A DNA stretch of 64,000 bases from Linnemannia hyalina (GCA_019671135.1 JAHRHY010000004.1:1364001-1428000), one strand, 5' to 3'. Positions 46,552 through 62,954 are shown, counted from the stretch's first letter. The notes: generated by a model not told the origin, from the letters alone. Program-made: numbers and translations.

Positions 46552-49510
46552 TTACTTGCGCTTTTTGGATATCACTGTTAGTTCGCGGATGACGGGGATG
46601 CCACTCCGAAGGCCCTTGAAGTGGCATTCGACCAACTCTACGTCCAACAGCGTCGTCCTCAGATTCTTCACCGCCTACGAGAGTAATGCATACAACATCA
46701 AACGAATTAGAAAAAAAATTGTTACAGAAAACATGTCAATCGCTACAACAGTAAAAGCATCTAATATAGCGCGGAAAAAAAAGCTTACGAGTTTGGCTTC
46801 GGCTTCGTTGATACGAACAAGACTTCGGAACTCTTCGATCGAGTATTGAAGAAACGTTTCGACAACGCGCTGTTCGAGGACAGACTCTAGCTTGAAAGCA
46901 TCATCTTCTAAAGACGGATAGTCAATGGTCGACTCGGCTGGATCCACAGGCAAGAGAGTAATGGGTATCGAGGCAGACATAGTCGTGAGCGAGAACTTGC
47001 CCAGTTTATGGAGGCGCGCCTGTTGAAAATCCAATAAATGACGCGTTAAAAACCCGCTCCTCAGGTGTACATTTTCTGCTGGAAGTAAGACCAATTGCTC
47101 GTTGTACCTTTGCTCTGACTTCTCGGCCACTGCGGACATTATGCTCAACTCGTGTAAGCTCAACCAGAGTGATGATGGGTATAACCTCGGCAAGGCCTCC
47201 AAAGTCGTCTTCGTCGTCCATCTCAAACTCCAACAAGGTCTCCTCCTGCTTGACCGGTGCCCATTGTACAGGCGCTCTCTTCCGTTGCAAACTGGAACCC
47301 TCGCCTGGCTCTTGTTTGACCTGCACACTCTGTGAGCTAGACTCGTAGCTAGGGGCCATACTATTGTCATCGCCGTCGTCGTCGTCCGACAGGAGGTCGA
47401 TCACAGCGTGGCTGGCTCCAGTCTCAGCATTCTCGAGTTTAATCTTGATAGCAGGCGACATAGATCGAACGGTCCCTGTCTCCTGTCTGCTCATGTCCTC
47501 GGCCGACTCCACTCCGTTGTCGTCCTTGTCAGTATCCAATAGCATATCATCGTCTGGCTTGTTCAATGCCTCAAAGGTATCACGCTCCACTTTGATGTCC
47601 ACCTTGGTCTCGTCGTTCCAATGAGATGTCGAAAACGACTGGGACCGCCGCCTGCTTGGATAATGGTCTCGATCTGGAGAGCTCCTGCTGTCCGGCGAGG
47701 TCCTTCTCTTCTTGCGCTCCATCGGTCCTTCGTCTGACGGCTCCTGATTCTGATCATGGAATGGATTTTGATGATCCTGATCAACGACGTCGTAGTCTGG
47801 CGTTCGAATTGTCCGTTTCTCCAACTTCACCCTTTGCTCCTCCAACTTTTGACGATATTCTGTCATGTGCTCGCTCGTCCCAGATGAAGAAGGGCCGGCG
47901 TCAGCATGCTCATCAGATCCATCGTTGCCTTGACTGCTGCTCCTGGCGCCAGTATTGATCTTGCTCTTGGGTAACCGATCAACTTCCCATTCTCCTTTGG
48001 CCTTGTCTCTATCCTGCGATTGTGGAGCGCGTAGACTGAGGTTCTTGCGACCAAAAGATGTACGTCTGGAAGGTGACAAAGTCGCGATCAGAGGCGGACT
48101 GTTATCGTTACTCTTGGCGGTGGTAAGTGTCTTGCTCGACCCATCTCCGTTCATCGATAACTGTGACATGACATCCCATCCACCATCATCGACATGCACA
48201 TCCATGTTGTCAAACTCCAGATCCTGATGATAATCCCACGCGGGTTCCTGCTCCCTCTGCATTCGTAGGTACTCGTCTTCATATGCCGTCCCGCTATCCT
48301 CATCCGTCGCACGTGGTGGTGATGCCGGTGGTGGAGAGTTGTGGGTCTTTTGGAGTGCCTTCCAAGGGTTGTAGGGGACGTCCTTATTAGCGCTTGTGCT
48401 GGACGTACTGGATGAAGGCTGTTGGGTTGTTGGAGTCGATAGTGTTCTGGAAGGAACAGCGTCCTGTGCGCTCACTGCGGGTTGAGAGTTCTTCCATCCA
48501 GTGTTGGCGCCAGTACTGCTGTTATTGATTGTGATAGTGCCATTGCCGTTGTTGTTGGCGTTATTAATTAATGATATAGTGTTATTTGCGGACGGCCTTC
48601 CTGTCGTTGGCGTCGCTGGAGCAGAGTTTGCGCCATTTTGGTTCAGTCCTGGGATCGCATCCATAGGAAGACTACGATGAGAAACAAATGCGGGCATAAA
48701 TAATTAGCCTCTGCAGTAGTTTGATGTGCTAAAGTGGTCCAACTGAAGTGAACATTACACTTACCCAAGCCGCTTTTTCATCTGGTTCATGATTACGAGA
48801 CGCCGTGGATACTCGTTCATTGAAGCGACCTCGCCTCCAAGGAGAAAGGTGTTCTTAGGCGACAACATCAGCATCCCGTGTCGAATGTCGGCATTCCTGA
48901 CCCTGATCTATATTACATTTGAAAAAATTGAGATTAGTGGCAAAGCAAGGCAATTGTGCCCGAGTTGGTAGCGCAATATGCAGGATATATATATGAGCAG
49001 TACCTTGGCGCCGAGCATCATCTCCATAGCGATCCCAAAGATAGGTTCCAACAGAACCGCTCGGATCAAGCGTGTACCATCAGTCAAATCCAGACTGAGA
49101 TTTCCCTGCGGCAAAGACTTTCCGACCTGAAGCCCACCAGGCTCATCTCCAGCAACACCGGCTGCATCACAGGCCTCCAGGATCTTGAGTGAACTGACGC
49201 CAATATCCTGAATCTCGATAATCTGCAGTATAGCCCCGCCCCCTTTTTCTCTTCCGAGTGGATCCTTGTGTCCGCTCTCGTTGAACAAAACTTGTTTGTG
49301 GGGGGTTTGGGTGGCGGTGGGGAGTAGCGACTTTGGGGAGAGGGTCCGGAAATCGGCAAGGAGATACATGTCGAAGATGAAGGAGGCGAGGTTGTTATCG
49401 GGCGTGCCTTGGTTTTGGGCGTGGGCGATGCATTGTCGGATCCAGTCGATTGAGGCATTGACGCCCAACCTCTGCGCGTCGTTGCGGACTAGAAGATCGT
49501 CGAACGCCAT
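46552..49510 (-). CDS. RMI1: RecQ-mediated genome instability protein 1 (RMI1) homologue, 855 aa
   Basis: Five exons: 49510-49004, 48907-48765, 48671-47108, 47019-46789 and 46674-46552 (2568 nt, frame closes). The N-terminal helical region and OB fold at about residues 1-217 carry the family signals: WIRQCIAHAQNQ, ILQIIEIQDIGVSSLKILEA, LDLTDGTRLIRAVLLEPI and IRVRNADIRHGMLMLSPKNT followed by LLGG. RMI1 binds Top3 and the BLM/Sgs1 helicase to dissolve double Holliday junctions in the nucleus. A linker of about 430 residues is rich in Ser, Asp and Pro with VIDLLSDDDD, a SUMO-interaction-like motif, near residue 600. The last about 200 residues look folded and could be a second OB-like domain, as in animal RMI1. 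Yeast Rmi1 (241 aa) has only the first part. Confidence 0.88.
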
Positions 49511-49758
49511 TGAGTTCAGGCTGAATGTGTTGTTGATGGGAGAGGGAGAAGTCTTGTGTTTGACCCCCTTTCGATTAAGATGCTCGTCCTAATGTCAGTT
49601 GCAAGAGTTGTTTTTGGTGTAATTTGCGAAAAATAAAGAAGGGACAAAGAGGGAAAAAAAAACGCCACCATTTTTTCTTGACTGGTCAAATTATCCCTGA
49701 CTCTCTCTCACACTCCCCACACCCTACTTTACAAACACACACGGACAGAACATAAACC
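49511..49758. promoter_or_regulatory. Divergent promoter between RMI1 and ALG13
   Basis: 248 bp between start codons, pyrimidine-rich on the ALG13 side (49675-49740). I see no clear TATA or palindromic site. Confidence 0.35.
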
Positions 49759-50485
49759 ATGCCAGGCACGGTACTAGTGACAGTCGGCTCGACACAGTTC
49801 GACAAGCTGGTCGCAGCTGCATCCTCACCCTCCCTTCAACACCTCCTCAACTCCCTCGGTTACTCCCACCTCATCATCCAGCATGGCAAAAGCCCCATCT
49901 CATCAACAACAACGTCAACCACCGACTCGACATCTCTTGAATCAGGCCTCCAAGTCATTACTTACACCTACAAGTCCTCGTTGCGAGAGGATATGGAGGA
50001 AGCCGACTTGATCATTAGCCATGCCGGTAAGAGCAAGTCAACCCCTCTGCCCAACTGTTGACAACTAGAGGTACATGTCCGTTTAGCTAACTTTGCCCTC
50101 CTTCGTTAACAACATTGACAGGCTCTGGATCGATTTTGGAAGCTTTGCGGTTGAACAAGAAACTGGTCGTGGTAGTGAACGAGGATCTGATGGATAATCA
50201 TCAACAGGAACTTGGGGATGCCCTCCACGAGCAACATTATCTAGTCTGCTGCACCGTCTCGTAAGTCTCTTTTTCTCCTCTCAAGTATACATAAAATTGT
50301 AACTCGGAGTCATTTTCCACTTCTGAAGCATGTTTGTCCAACTGATCCATCTATTTTTTTTTTCGGATCTCAATAGGACCTTGGAGAAGACTCTTCTGGC
50401 AAAAGAGTACGAATCATTAGAACCCTTCCCTCAGCCTGACACAACGCGCTTTTCCAACTTTCTGGATGCAAGAATGGGTTTCTAA
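49759..50485 (+). CDS. ALG13: UDP-GlcNAc transferase catalytic subunit ALG13, 171 aa
   Basis: Three exons: 49759-50026, 50122-50260 and 50377-50485 (516 nt, frame closes). It starts GTVLVTVGSTQFDKLVAA, and continues with ADLIISHAGSGSILEALRLN, the GT-B donor-site loop, and KKLVVVVNEDLMDNHQQELG, which matches the Alg13/MurG-like C-terminal half. The length is typical. Alg13 is a soluble protein held at the cytosolic ER face by the membrane protein Alg14. Together they add the second GlcNAc to the dolichol-linked N-glycan precursor. Alg14 is not in this window. A poly(A) signal, AATAAA, lies at 50509-50514, 24 nt after the stop. Confidence 0.95.
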
Positions 50486-50508
50486 GCAAAACCAAAAGTA
50501 TGCCTGCC

Positions 50509-50514
50509 AATAAA
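50509..50514 (+). terminator. AATAAA poly(A) signal of ALG13
   Basis: A perfect hexamer 24 nt after the ALG13 stop, in the 118-bp spacer before the convergent BTB gene. Confidence 0.55.
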
Positions 50515-50603
50515 CTTTCGGCAAAGACTTTATTCACTCATTGTACTGCCAGATTAGTGTATATGCATATGTGTATATGAAGAATGAAGAAAGAATGCGC
50601 TTC

Positions 50604-53359
50604 TCAGTCCAAGAGTGAGACTTGTCTTTCCCAACCACAGTCGCGTTTGAAACGTGTCATCCACATCTTTGCCTTGTCCGCCTTGGTGGTCTGTGCTTGT
50701 GCAGGCAATCGTTGGGGAGAGGACGGTAATGATGATGATAAGGAGACAAGATCCTGTGCAAGTGAGTCGGTAGAAAGAGGTTGATGATTGGTACCAATAA
50801 TTGTCTTGCCGGTGTTGTTACTTTTGGAGTTGCCGTTGACGCGAGATGGTAGACTGGAGGGATGAAGGCTTAGCGTGAAGGGTCGCTGCTGATGCTGTTG
50901 TCGAATCTTGACTCTTGCCGAATCTCGTGGATTAACCTTTGACAGCTTTCGCATCAGCGACGCCCCAGTGTGGCTGTTGCCATCTTCATCGCGGAGAATA
51001 GGACCGGCCTCCTTGGAACTAGAAGACTCTTGGTAGTGGACCAACAGGAACAATATCAACAGCTCGTCCTTCAATCCCCGTAAGTCGCCCCCTTGCCCCT
51101 GACCACCACCCACGGGTGCCTTTTCTCTCTCTGGCTGATCAATGCCTCGCAAGAAGACCTTAAAGTCATCTAGCCCCAAGGTCTCGACAGCAACCGTCCA
51201 CATCTCGCGTGTCTCGCTCGCATGTTTCAACGCTCGTCGCTTAATATCCTGCAGACAGAATCGTTCTGAGAACCGGACGAGGCACGGCCACGTCTCGGTC
51301 GTCAATTCGAGGGTATCCCAGATCCTGTCACCCAGGAGGCTCAAAAGCCCGGGGACGCCATAGATGTGGGCGATACGGAACACGGCCAGGAGGTCGTCCT
51401 TGTGAAGATGAAGTGGATGCAAGAGCCCGTAGAGGATCTGGAGGAAGCACGCGAAGTGGTGAGATGTGTAGCCTACACTTCGCTGGTCGGCCGTAATAAA
51501 CGCAGCAGAGAAGGACGTCATAGTTTCGTCGCCAGGTGTGGTAGGTGTCGGAGTTGAGGCTGAGTTAGGTGTGGATGGACACAGGGTCCCTTCAGGATCG
51601 ACCTTGGGACCAGAAGGAGGCGGAACAGTTCTTGAACACGTTGGATTGGTAGAGTGCCGATGCTTTTGCTGACTCATCGCTCTTGGGAGACCGATGAGAC
51701 CATGGCCATGACTTGTCGAGGAACTGTTCTCAACATCGGCAAAGCAAAGCCTATCCTTATCATCCTCACTCTCCAGCACGTCCCGGCCACCTTTAGGGTC
51801 TTGAGCTGAACGATCTCTCCTCGCTTGGTCTCGAGCTCGAGCCTTATTTGCTGGGTGTTGGATAACGGCATCGTCGCTGTCAGGCTGAGAAATCGAGAAG
51901 GGTCTACCGCGCTCAAACGTGATAGGAGCATACGAGCAGTCCAGGTGACGGATCTCGGTCGCGGGTTCTTGAGCTCTCGCGCTTGTGAAGAACTCTCGGA
52001 AGTAACTACAGTGTTCAGCTAGGATACCTCGGTGGACATGGAACGTGACTTCGTGGACAGAAAGGTCCACGTCAGAGTAGAGTGGGTCGTTGAAGAGTCG
52101 ATGCAGTAAGGATGCGGGACCTGTTATGAAAGAGCTTGGTGGCTTTGGAGCGTTCCTCTTGGCAGGGACACGCGTTGGCAGTGTGGCCTTTGGCCGTTGT
52201 GATGGCGGTGGCGGCGGTGAAGAAGGTGGAACGTACGCCCAGGCAGGATCATGACGGGCAGTTTGAAAGACGTCCCCACTTCGCTGCCGGACTTGCTGCT
52301 GCTGCTGCTGAGAGCGACGTTGCTGTGGCAGACGTTGTTGTTGAGGTGATGAAGAATCATGCTTTTTCGAGCCAAAAAAGTTGTCCGAGATATCCATTGC
52401 AGAAGTTGGTGACGATGCTAGCGAGTCAGAAGTGGGCGAGGCCGTGGAGTCAGTGGTAATTGAAGGTGTCGGCTGTTGACTTGATGGCGGTTGAGGGAGC
52501 GGCTTTAGCGGTGCTGTGCGAGGTGTGGTGTTTGATCGCTCAGTTTCAATGAGTTTTGGTGAGATTCTGTTTGGAGGAGGGACGGTGTGAGCATGTATCA
52601 TCACTGGCGATACATCCCAAAATCCGGGAGACGAGCCGACCGGCTCTTCTTGGATGGACTCCTCGGGAGTCGTAGAAGGGACAGGGATACGGACCGCCGG
52701 GAGCCCCAGGACCGAATTTGATAGCACGGGCTTTGCTTCACGACGGGCAGGTACAGGAGGGAGTCGATTCAAATCGTCCAAGGCTGTAAGTGCCAGGAAA
52801 GAGGACTCCATCTCGGACGCGCTGTGGATCGAGGTAGCAGTCGAAGACAGCATAGGCGTTTTTGGGTTCAAGACAATGTCGGCAACCATCACCACACCAG
52901 AGGGAATTCTGCTTAGCCTTGGAGACTCTGTAAGGTCGCGTGGTAGTGCGACTGACTGTTGATGGCCATTCTTACGGACTACAGGACTGAACACCAAAGG
53001 GTCACCAAGAGTCTTGGGTGGGACTGCAGGCGAGAAGTCGCTTAGGATAGGACTGGGGGGTGCAGGGCTGACTTTAAAGTTGTCTAAGTTGTTAGAGGGC
53101 TTCCTGCTCTTGGAGCAGGACTTCGCCTTGAGTAGCTCTCCATCCAGTGTGAGCGATGATGAGGACTTGAAAGTATCTGTTGGGTGTTTCCCTGTAAATG
53201 CGAAGAAAGAAAGAGATATGATGGTCAGCTTCAGGCTTGTTCATTCTACTCTTTGAAAGAACTTTCTGCTTAGTCTTTGAATAGTTTGACATGGACATGT
53301 TGAAGAGACATGTCCTTATCATTACCATTGCGACGAAAAGACCAATTGTTCATGGGCAT
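50604..53359 (-). CDS. BTB/POZ-domain protein with an interrupted BTB fold, 873 aa
   Basis: Two exons: 53359-53326 (MPMNNWSFRRN) and 53191-50604 (2622 nt, frame closes). The N-terminal 360 residues are Pro/Ser/Thr-rich with Gln runs. The BTB fold begins at about residue 365 (LHRLFNDPLYSDVDLSVHEV, TFHVHRGILAEHCSYFREFF). It is then broken by about 170 low-complexity residues and resumes near 585 (CFLQILYGLLHPLHLHKDDL, AVFRIAHIYGVPGLLSLLGD). A BACK-like helical region follows (CLVRFSERFCLQDIKRRALK). Most BTB proteins of this kind serve as Cullin-3 adaptors or dimerising scaffolds; no Kelch, zinc-finger or ankyrin partner is visible. The start is moderately secure: it follows compound TC/AC repeats, and the only alternative upstream frame cannot be spliced in because there is no AG between. 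Confidence 0.78.
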
Positions 53360-53360
53360 T

Positions 53361-53404
53361 GTGTGTGTGTGTGTGTGTATGAGAGAGAGAGAGAGAGAGA
53401 GAGA
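53361..53404 (-). repeat. Compound (TC)n(AC)n microsatellite abutting the BTB start codon
   Basis: On the + strand GT repeats at 53361-53378 and GA repeats at 53381-53404. On the coding strand a TC repeat, then an AC repeat, then AATG. The repeat therefore forms the immediate 5' leader. Confidence 0.85.
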
Positions 53405-53774
53405 CGGAATTGGACAAAAAGGTACGGCGTTGAAGGATAGTTGAAGAAAGGAGACAGGAGTTTTTGTATGGTGACCTTTTATCATCGCCATAGATTTTGA
53501 GGAACGAGGGAGCCAGATCAGCGATCAGATTGTCTGTGCGGATCCCGACCTTTTCGGGGAGCATCAATGCAATACGCCGAGGGCATCTCATATGCATGAT
53601 TGAACTGATGGTGCAGTGGTTGAGACGTGGTGATGAATTGGTTTTATTATGAGAAGATGGGAGTCATTGCAAGCGCACTGGCAGGTATCGATTTTTGCGT
53701 GTCAAGGCAAAGGGAGGGAAAGTGTGTCGGAGAATTCCGACTCGGTAACAGAGAGATTGACTAGTCCACACTTC
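53405..53774. other. Spacer between two tandem minus-strand genes
   Basis: This holds the BTB promoter and the 3' flank of the WD40 gene. An open frame from the ATG at 53597 (MHMRCPRRIALMLPEK...) overlaps the BTB leader out of frame. It could be an upstream ORF but has no independent support. Confidence 0.3.
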
Positions 53775-56578
53775 CTACTCCGTCAAGTCTTCATCAACAA
53801 CATCCACAATGGACTCCTCCTCCTCCTCCTCGTCCTTCACCGACACTGCCGACAGATCTGTCGCGACCGACACCAACGCAGCTGCCTCTAAATCCCTCCT
53901 CTGGGTCTCCTCAGAGTCCCTCAGCGCCTTGCTGAGATCCTCTGGTTTGCTGTAGGTATAGACTCTTACTTGGCCATCTAGAGAATAGGGATCATAAAGA
54001 CATTAGCATGGTGGTCTGTAAACCGCGACTTCATTCTCATTCCCATTTCATTCCTGTTCGTTTCGATCGTTGGTCACTTACCGTCGCCGCTTGTGAGGAG
54101 GAGTGGCCGCGTAGGATGAAAAATAACATCACGCACCTCGACATCTATGACAACATTGGATAACAAGTAATAAACAATCGGCCATGAGAATCTGAGCAAA
54201 GCCCACCAGATGCACAAAAAAACAATGGTGGCAAACAAATCCAGTTCATCCTACCGTCGTGATCTTTGAGCACGCCTGTCACTTGTCCGGTCTTGAGGTT
54301 GTAAATGAAGACCTCGCCAGTGCATGTCGGTGCCATCAGGTACCGTCCGTTTGATGAGATCTTAATAAGCCATGCGTTGGAGAAATACCTATTTGGAAAT
54401 AAGAGCCGTATCCATTAGAATCGCTACCGTTGCTCACAAAAGCAATGACGCGCTGTGGCCATCCGTCGACTTACTCTTCGTCTTGAAATTTCTTCACCTC
54501 GGTCAGGTACCACTTTCCACCTTTTGTCGTTGGGTACACTAATTTGTGAAGTGTGCATGAGTTGTAGTCTTTGGCTAAGTAGAGTCAAAGCGTAAATGGG
54601 AACAAATATGAGTATCACAATCATCCCACAAATAAACCATGGCGATGGAGTGAAGTAATAGCCCGCTATTGTGTGTTCGACTTACCAATCATGCGCTCCT
54701 CTGAATCGAGTAGCTCCACACCGCGCGAGATGAAATAAGCGTACTGTTGTGGTCTTGGGGCAGGCTCAGCCTCATCGGCCTTCATCTTTCCCTTCTTGGT
54801 CACTGATTCTGAGATGTCCTCTGTATCAACAACGGGCTCTTCTTCGGGGATGGGTGGGGGCATAGGAAAGTCGACAGGCTGGATGAACTTTCCACAGTCG
54901 CAATATGACGAGTACATATTTTCAAACGTTTGCAACAACTATGATGGCGAAGAAAACGTAAAAAGTCAATTGACGACTCGTACTTCCAGTCATTAGACGT
55001 AAAGGGACGCAGATAGAAACAAGGAGAAACTTGAAACTTACTGTGGCGTGTTCGAAATCGTAGAGTCGAAGGTTCTCATCGGCTGCAGCAAGGAAGTACT
55101 TGTTGCCTGTGTTTGGGACAAATGATACCGTGAAGGCCATGCATGTGATGCCGTCCTCCATCTGCTCCATCAACTTCAGAGATCTATCGGAACAAGAGAA
55201 GACGTTGATTAATGACATGATCCAGGAACGAGTCATTTCATTTTTCGAATCGTCAAGCAATTTTTCACTCTGTCCACTCATAATTTACATACCTCCAGTC
55301 GGATTCCATGTGCCACTTATTGAGATAGCCGTCTTGACTTCCACTGAGAAAGTAATTCTCACCCTTGAACTGCACCCGCTTAACACAGAGAAGCTCCTCC
55401 GTATGCCCCTTCAATTGGCACACAACCTCACCCGTCAGGATATCAAACAGCTTGAGCGGGCAAGGAAGGATGTTGTTATCTTCGTCTGCCTCTGACCAAT
55501 TGTTCCTATCCTTGAGCTTTCCACCAGCAAGCACCAAAGTTTGATCGGGTACAAAAGTACCTACGTAGAACTCGTCAATGTGATCCTCCTATGGTATTCA
55601 AGGAAGGCAATGATGAGGGACTTAGTTAAGAGTGTACGTGTTTTTTTTCTTTTTCTTTTCTCATCGCTATGGTCGAAATAATCAAACATGGTAACAGACA
55701 TAAACAATTGTGTGTACCTTGGCATCCCGAAGTGTCTTCAACAGGGAGTAGTCCTCCAAATTCCAAATCCTTATAGAGCCGAGGTTGCAGAATGTTGCTA
55801 ACATGGTCCCGTCCGGCGAGAGAATCATGCCTGTGATTGCAGCCTGGTCGCAGATGTTGCTCTCAACCAATTCGAGGGGATGGTCCTCGCTGATCTTGTT
55901 AATCATGCCAGACTTGCTCTCAGCATGGTGCTTCCAGTAGCCGTCGGGGTACTGGCGCGCAAGGCCGTAGACATAGTTGGGGTCAAAGTCGAGCGGGTCT
56001 TCGGGCTGACAAATTCCAAGCAGAATGGATTAGAAAAATTGTTTTGCATTGTCACTCACAGTTTTGCGCAAGACGTGGAAAGAATAGTACCATACCTTCA
56101 CGAAAGGGGTTCTTCCTTTTGGGACCCGCTTGAAGTTTGACAGAATGCTATTGGCTGGGTATTGAGCTAGAAACATTGTTTGTCAATATCGAAGGTATCC
56201 ATCAAGGATATGATAACATGCAGTTACAGCTTCGCAGAACGAAGACTCACCTCCATCCTCGTCGTCGCTGAAAGCGGACCTAGTCGACTTCTTGGTGGTC
56301 TTCTTGGGCGCTTTGACAGTGGCAGAGGGGTCCTTGGCGGCCTTGGCAGCCTTTGACTTGGCGGCGGGCTTCTTCTTAGTCTTGACTTCCTTTTCCAAGA
56401 GCTCGTCAGTGTCCATCTCAGTATCCTCATCAAATGGCACGGTTGCCTTGCGTTTGCGAACAGGACGACCTTCCTCAACGTGCTCGTTCTCAGAGTGAGT
56501 GGGGCCGTCCACATTTTCGATGTCGATGGGCTCGTCGTTCTCCTTGCCTCTGGTATGGGATGGGATCAGGACAGTCAT
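53775..56578 (-). CDS. WD40-repeat protein of unassigned family, 625 aa
   Basis: Ten exons: 56578-56251, 56166-56096, 56005-55718, 55588-55293, 55183-55042, 54938-54686, 54574-54475, 54388-54255, 54144-54082 and 53977-53775 (1878 nt, frame closes). Residues 1-110 are charged with Lys/Ala/Pro-rich, histone-H1-like stretches (KKKPAAKSKAAKAAKD), suggesting the nucleus. WD repeats follow: ITGMILSPDGTMLATFCNLG, SIRIWNLEDYSL, LKGHTEELLCVKRVQFKGEN, LSGSQDGYLNKWHM, AAADENLRLYDF, GRYLMAPTCTGEVFIYNLKT and VEVRDVIFHPTRPLLLTSGD. Between repeats is YCDCGKFIQPVDFPMPPP with two close cysteines. The C-terminus is acidic. I do not recognise the orthologous group; a chromatin-associated propeller is a guess from the basic N-terminus. 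Very short introns separate single WD blades. Confidence 0.8.
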
Positions 56579-58912
56579 GCCTTTTTTCTGAGTTGAAGTG
56601 ATTGTGGGGACGCCGTTATGCTCGGTGTTTGTTGAGGCAGGGGTCAGCGGTTCAGAAGGCTAAGTCCCAGTCAAAGAAAGAAAGAAAGTCAAGCAAACCT
56701 GGAGCGTTAGTGACAAGACAAGTGCAATTGATAAAGGGGACACTGAGGAGCCAGGGTTTTCCTGTTTGTTTCTTGGGGATTTTATTCTTTGGCGTAGGAC
56801 GCGTGCTCGCTTTGGCCCTAGTGCGACTAGGACCAACTCGCCTCCCTCCCTCCCCTCTTTGACCCCACAGTGATTTGTTGTATGAAGAAACGGTGACGAT
56901 GGTAAGGATGACGCTTCGGCTATGATTAAACCGGCTTGAAGCATTCTCCTGGGTTCGAGGATGGATTTGAAGGCATGAAAGCGAGGGCTATGGACATCCT
57001 GGGGCCTTTCTGGATTCGAGAGATTGTTGTATGAAGTTTTTTTTGGAGAAGTGTGGGATTGATGATGATGATATGAAAGTGGATGTGGATCCTACCATGT
57101 GAGTGAATACGGTGTTTACGCGTCGCTTGTGTTGATGGTGCGGGCGCAGGGGGTTGGAAGGTGGTGTTGCAGGTGCAGAGTTGCCAGATGGGATCTGTTG
57201 TCGTTGACAAGCTGAAGTGAATGAAAGTTGTTGCTCCACGGTGTTTGTGGGTGGAGCTGGCTGGACGCGTTGTTTGAAAATAACAAAAAAACAACCGAGT
57301 CGAGTGACTGCTGTCGCGACTCGGGCTTGTGCCTGGACCTGAGGTCTGAAACGCAACACCTGCGATCGAACTCTCTTCGGAGATGCGTGATCAATAATGA
57401 ATACCTGGATTTTATTGGGCTCAAAAACCATTCAGGGCGATCAGTACTCACTTTTGACTTTTGTTGCCAGGACACTGGCAATTGAAGGGTGCGGGTCACT
57501 GCCTATGTGTGTATTGTGTAGAGGGGTAGATATCCAAGCGGGATCTGGCTCGCTAAAAGAAAAAGGAAGCATACGACTCGTCTCTCGTTATTTTGAACAA
57601 AATGAGCTCTGAAGGTGAGGTGGTGCAAAGGAAAGTTAAGGTTGCCATTTTTCTGTTGTTTTTTACTCCGGCAGCTGTTCATGATTGACAAAAAAATAGT
57701 ATGCAAACCTACAAAGGGGGGTGAACAGGTCGTGGATCGTTAGGCTCTTTTTCAGGCGCACACAAGAAAAAGCACCAGGTGCGGACGGACGAATTGACAG
57801 CAACCAGCTCATTGGATTCTACCCCTCTTCAAAACCGACGGAAACAACTATTGGCTGTGGCCGTCATTTCAGGAGCTGGTTAAACGAGATTTCCCCGGTG
57901 TTTCTTTCTGGGTGCTCGAGAATAGAGGATATTACTGGTAATAACGGTTCCCGTTTCTTGACCCCCTTTGACCGAGAGGGGACGGTGGACAATGAGGAGA
58001 GACAAGAGAAAGACGAAACTGGGAGACGCAGAGGGAGAGAAAGAGAAAGGAAGAAAAAAAGGTGTGTTGGTTTGTTCTGTTGTTTGCAATTATGTTTCCA
58101 TGCCCCTTGGTGTCTCCTTAGGCCCGAACTGTATTCTCTGGCATCCTGGCATCTCAACACAACACACACCACACACACCGCTCCTTCTTCTTCGCTCTCC
58201 ATCCTTTTTAATACTCGTTTGTGAAAGAGTCGTTCAAATCCCACGTTTTTTCCTCCGTTGAGCAACATTTTTTTATCTATGTCTGTGTGAATGCGCTTTT
58301 CATGCAAAAAGAAGTCTAGAGCAAAGAGACATGGCGCAACAGAGCATAAAGCCACAAACAAACAAAGAAGGAAGACGACAACATCGAACAGCAACAACAA
58401 TGATAAAGACGTGTGGGAGAGGAGAGAGACGACGAAGAAGTAAGGAAAAAGTAATAAAAAAAGTAAGCAAAGTGGACTCACTTTTGGCCGCTTTTTATTT
58501 TCACCGCCCTCTCTCCCTCTGTCTGACTGTCTAATTTCCCCCTCTTTTAATTCCTCTTCGTCCTCTTCTTTTCCCTTCCTTTGTCGTCTCTTTCATCATC
58601 TCGCCTTCCCTTCATCCCTTCTTCCTTCATCTTTTTATTTCATTTATTTAGTATACGACCCTTCCTTCTTTCGTCCTCTTCGACCTCTCCCTTGTGCACT
58701 TTGCTCATCCTCCGTTCTTTTTCCTCCCTGAAAGAGCACTGTGCGTCTGCCTGTCCTTAGCCTTCCGTGACAAAAGAGAACCATAACCGAACGAGCTTCT
58801 TTCCGTCTCTTACTCCTACTTACCCTCTCTCTTTCTTTTTCTCTCCATCCGCCTCTTTCCTCCTTCCAACAGCCAGTCGCCTCCATCCTCCCTTCATCCT
58901 CTTCTTCGCCCC
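56579..58912. other. 2.3 kb divergent intergenic region before the PAK gene
   Basis: I find no frame that can be spliced into a recognisable protein on either strand. The 300 bp before the PAK start are CT-rich leader sequence. The longest frames (minus 57864-58481, minus 57116-57499) are Leu/Ser/Phe- or His/Thr-rich translations of biased sequence. The length suggests a large regulatory region or an unannotated noncoding transcript. Confidence 0.4.

Positions 58913-62954
<4,042 letters not shown>

Noticed and set aside
48955..49003. tRNA-like segment GCCCGAGTTGGTAGCGC inside the first RMI1 intron
   Set aside because: It resembles a D arm only. There is no T arm (GGTTCRA-type) or matching acceptor stem nearby.
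53322..53597. MHMRCPRRIALMLPEK... frame as the first exon of the BTB gene
   Set aside because: It is out of frame with the BTB protein, and no AG acceptor lies between its possible donor and the 53326 exon end. It remains only as a possible upstream ORF.
57864..58481. 205-aa minus-strand open frame in the gap before the PAK gene
   Set aside because: Leu/Phe/Ser-rich with biased composition and no conserved motif. It is explained by the purine-rich + strand.
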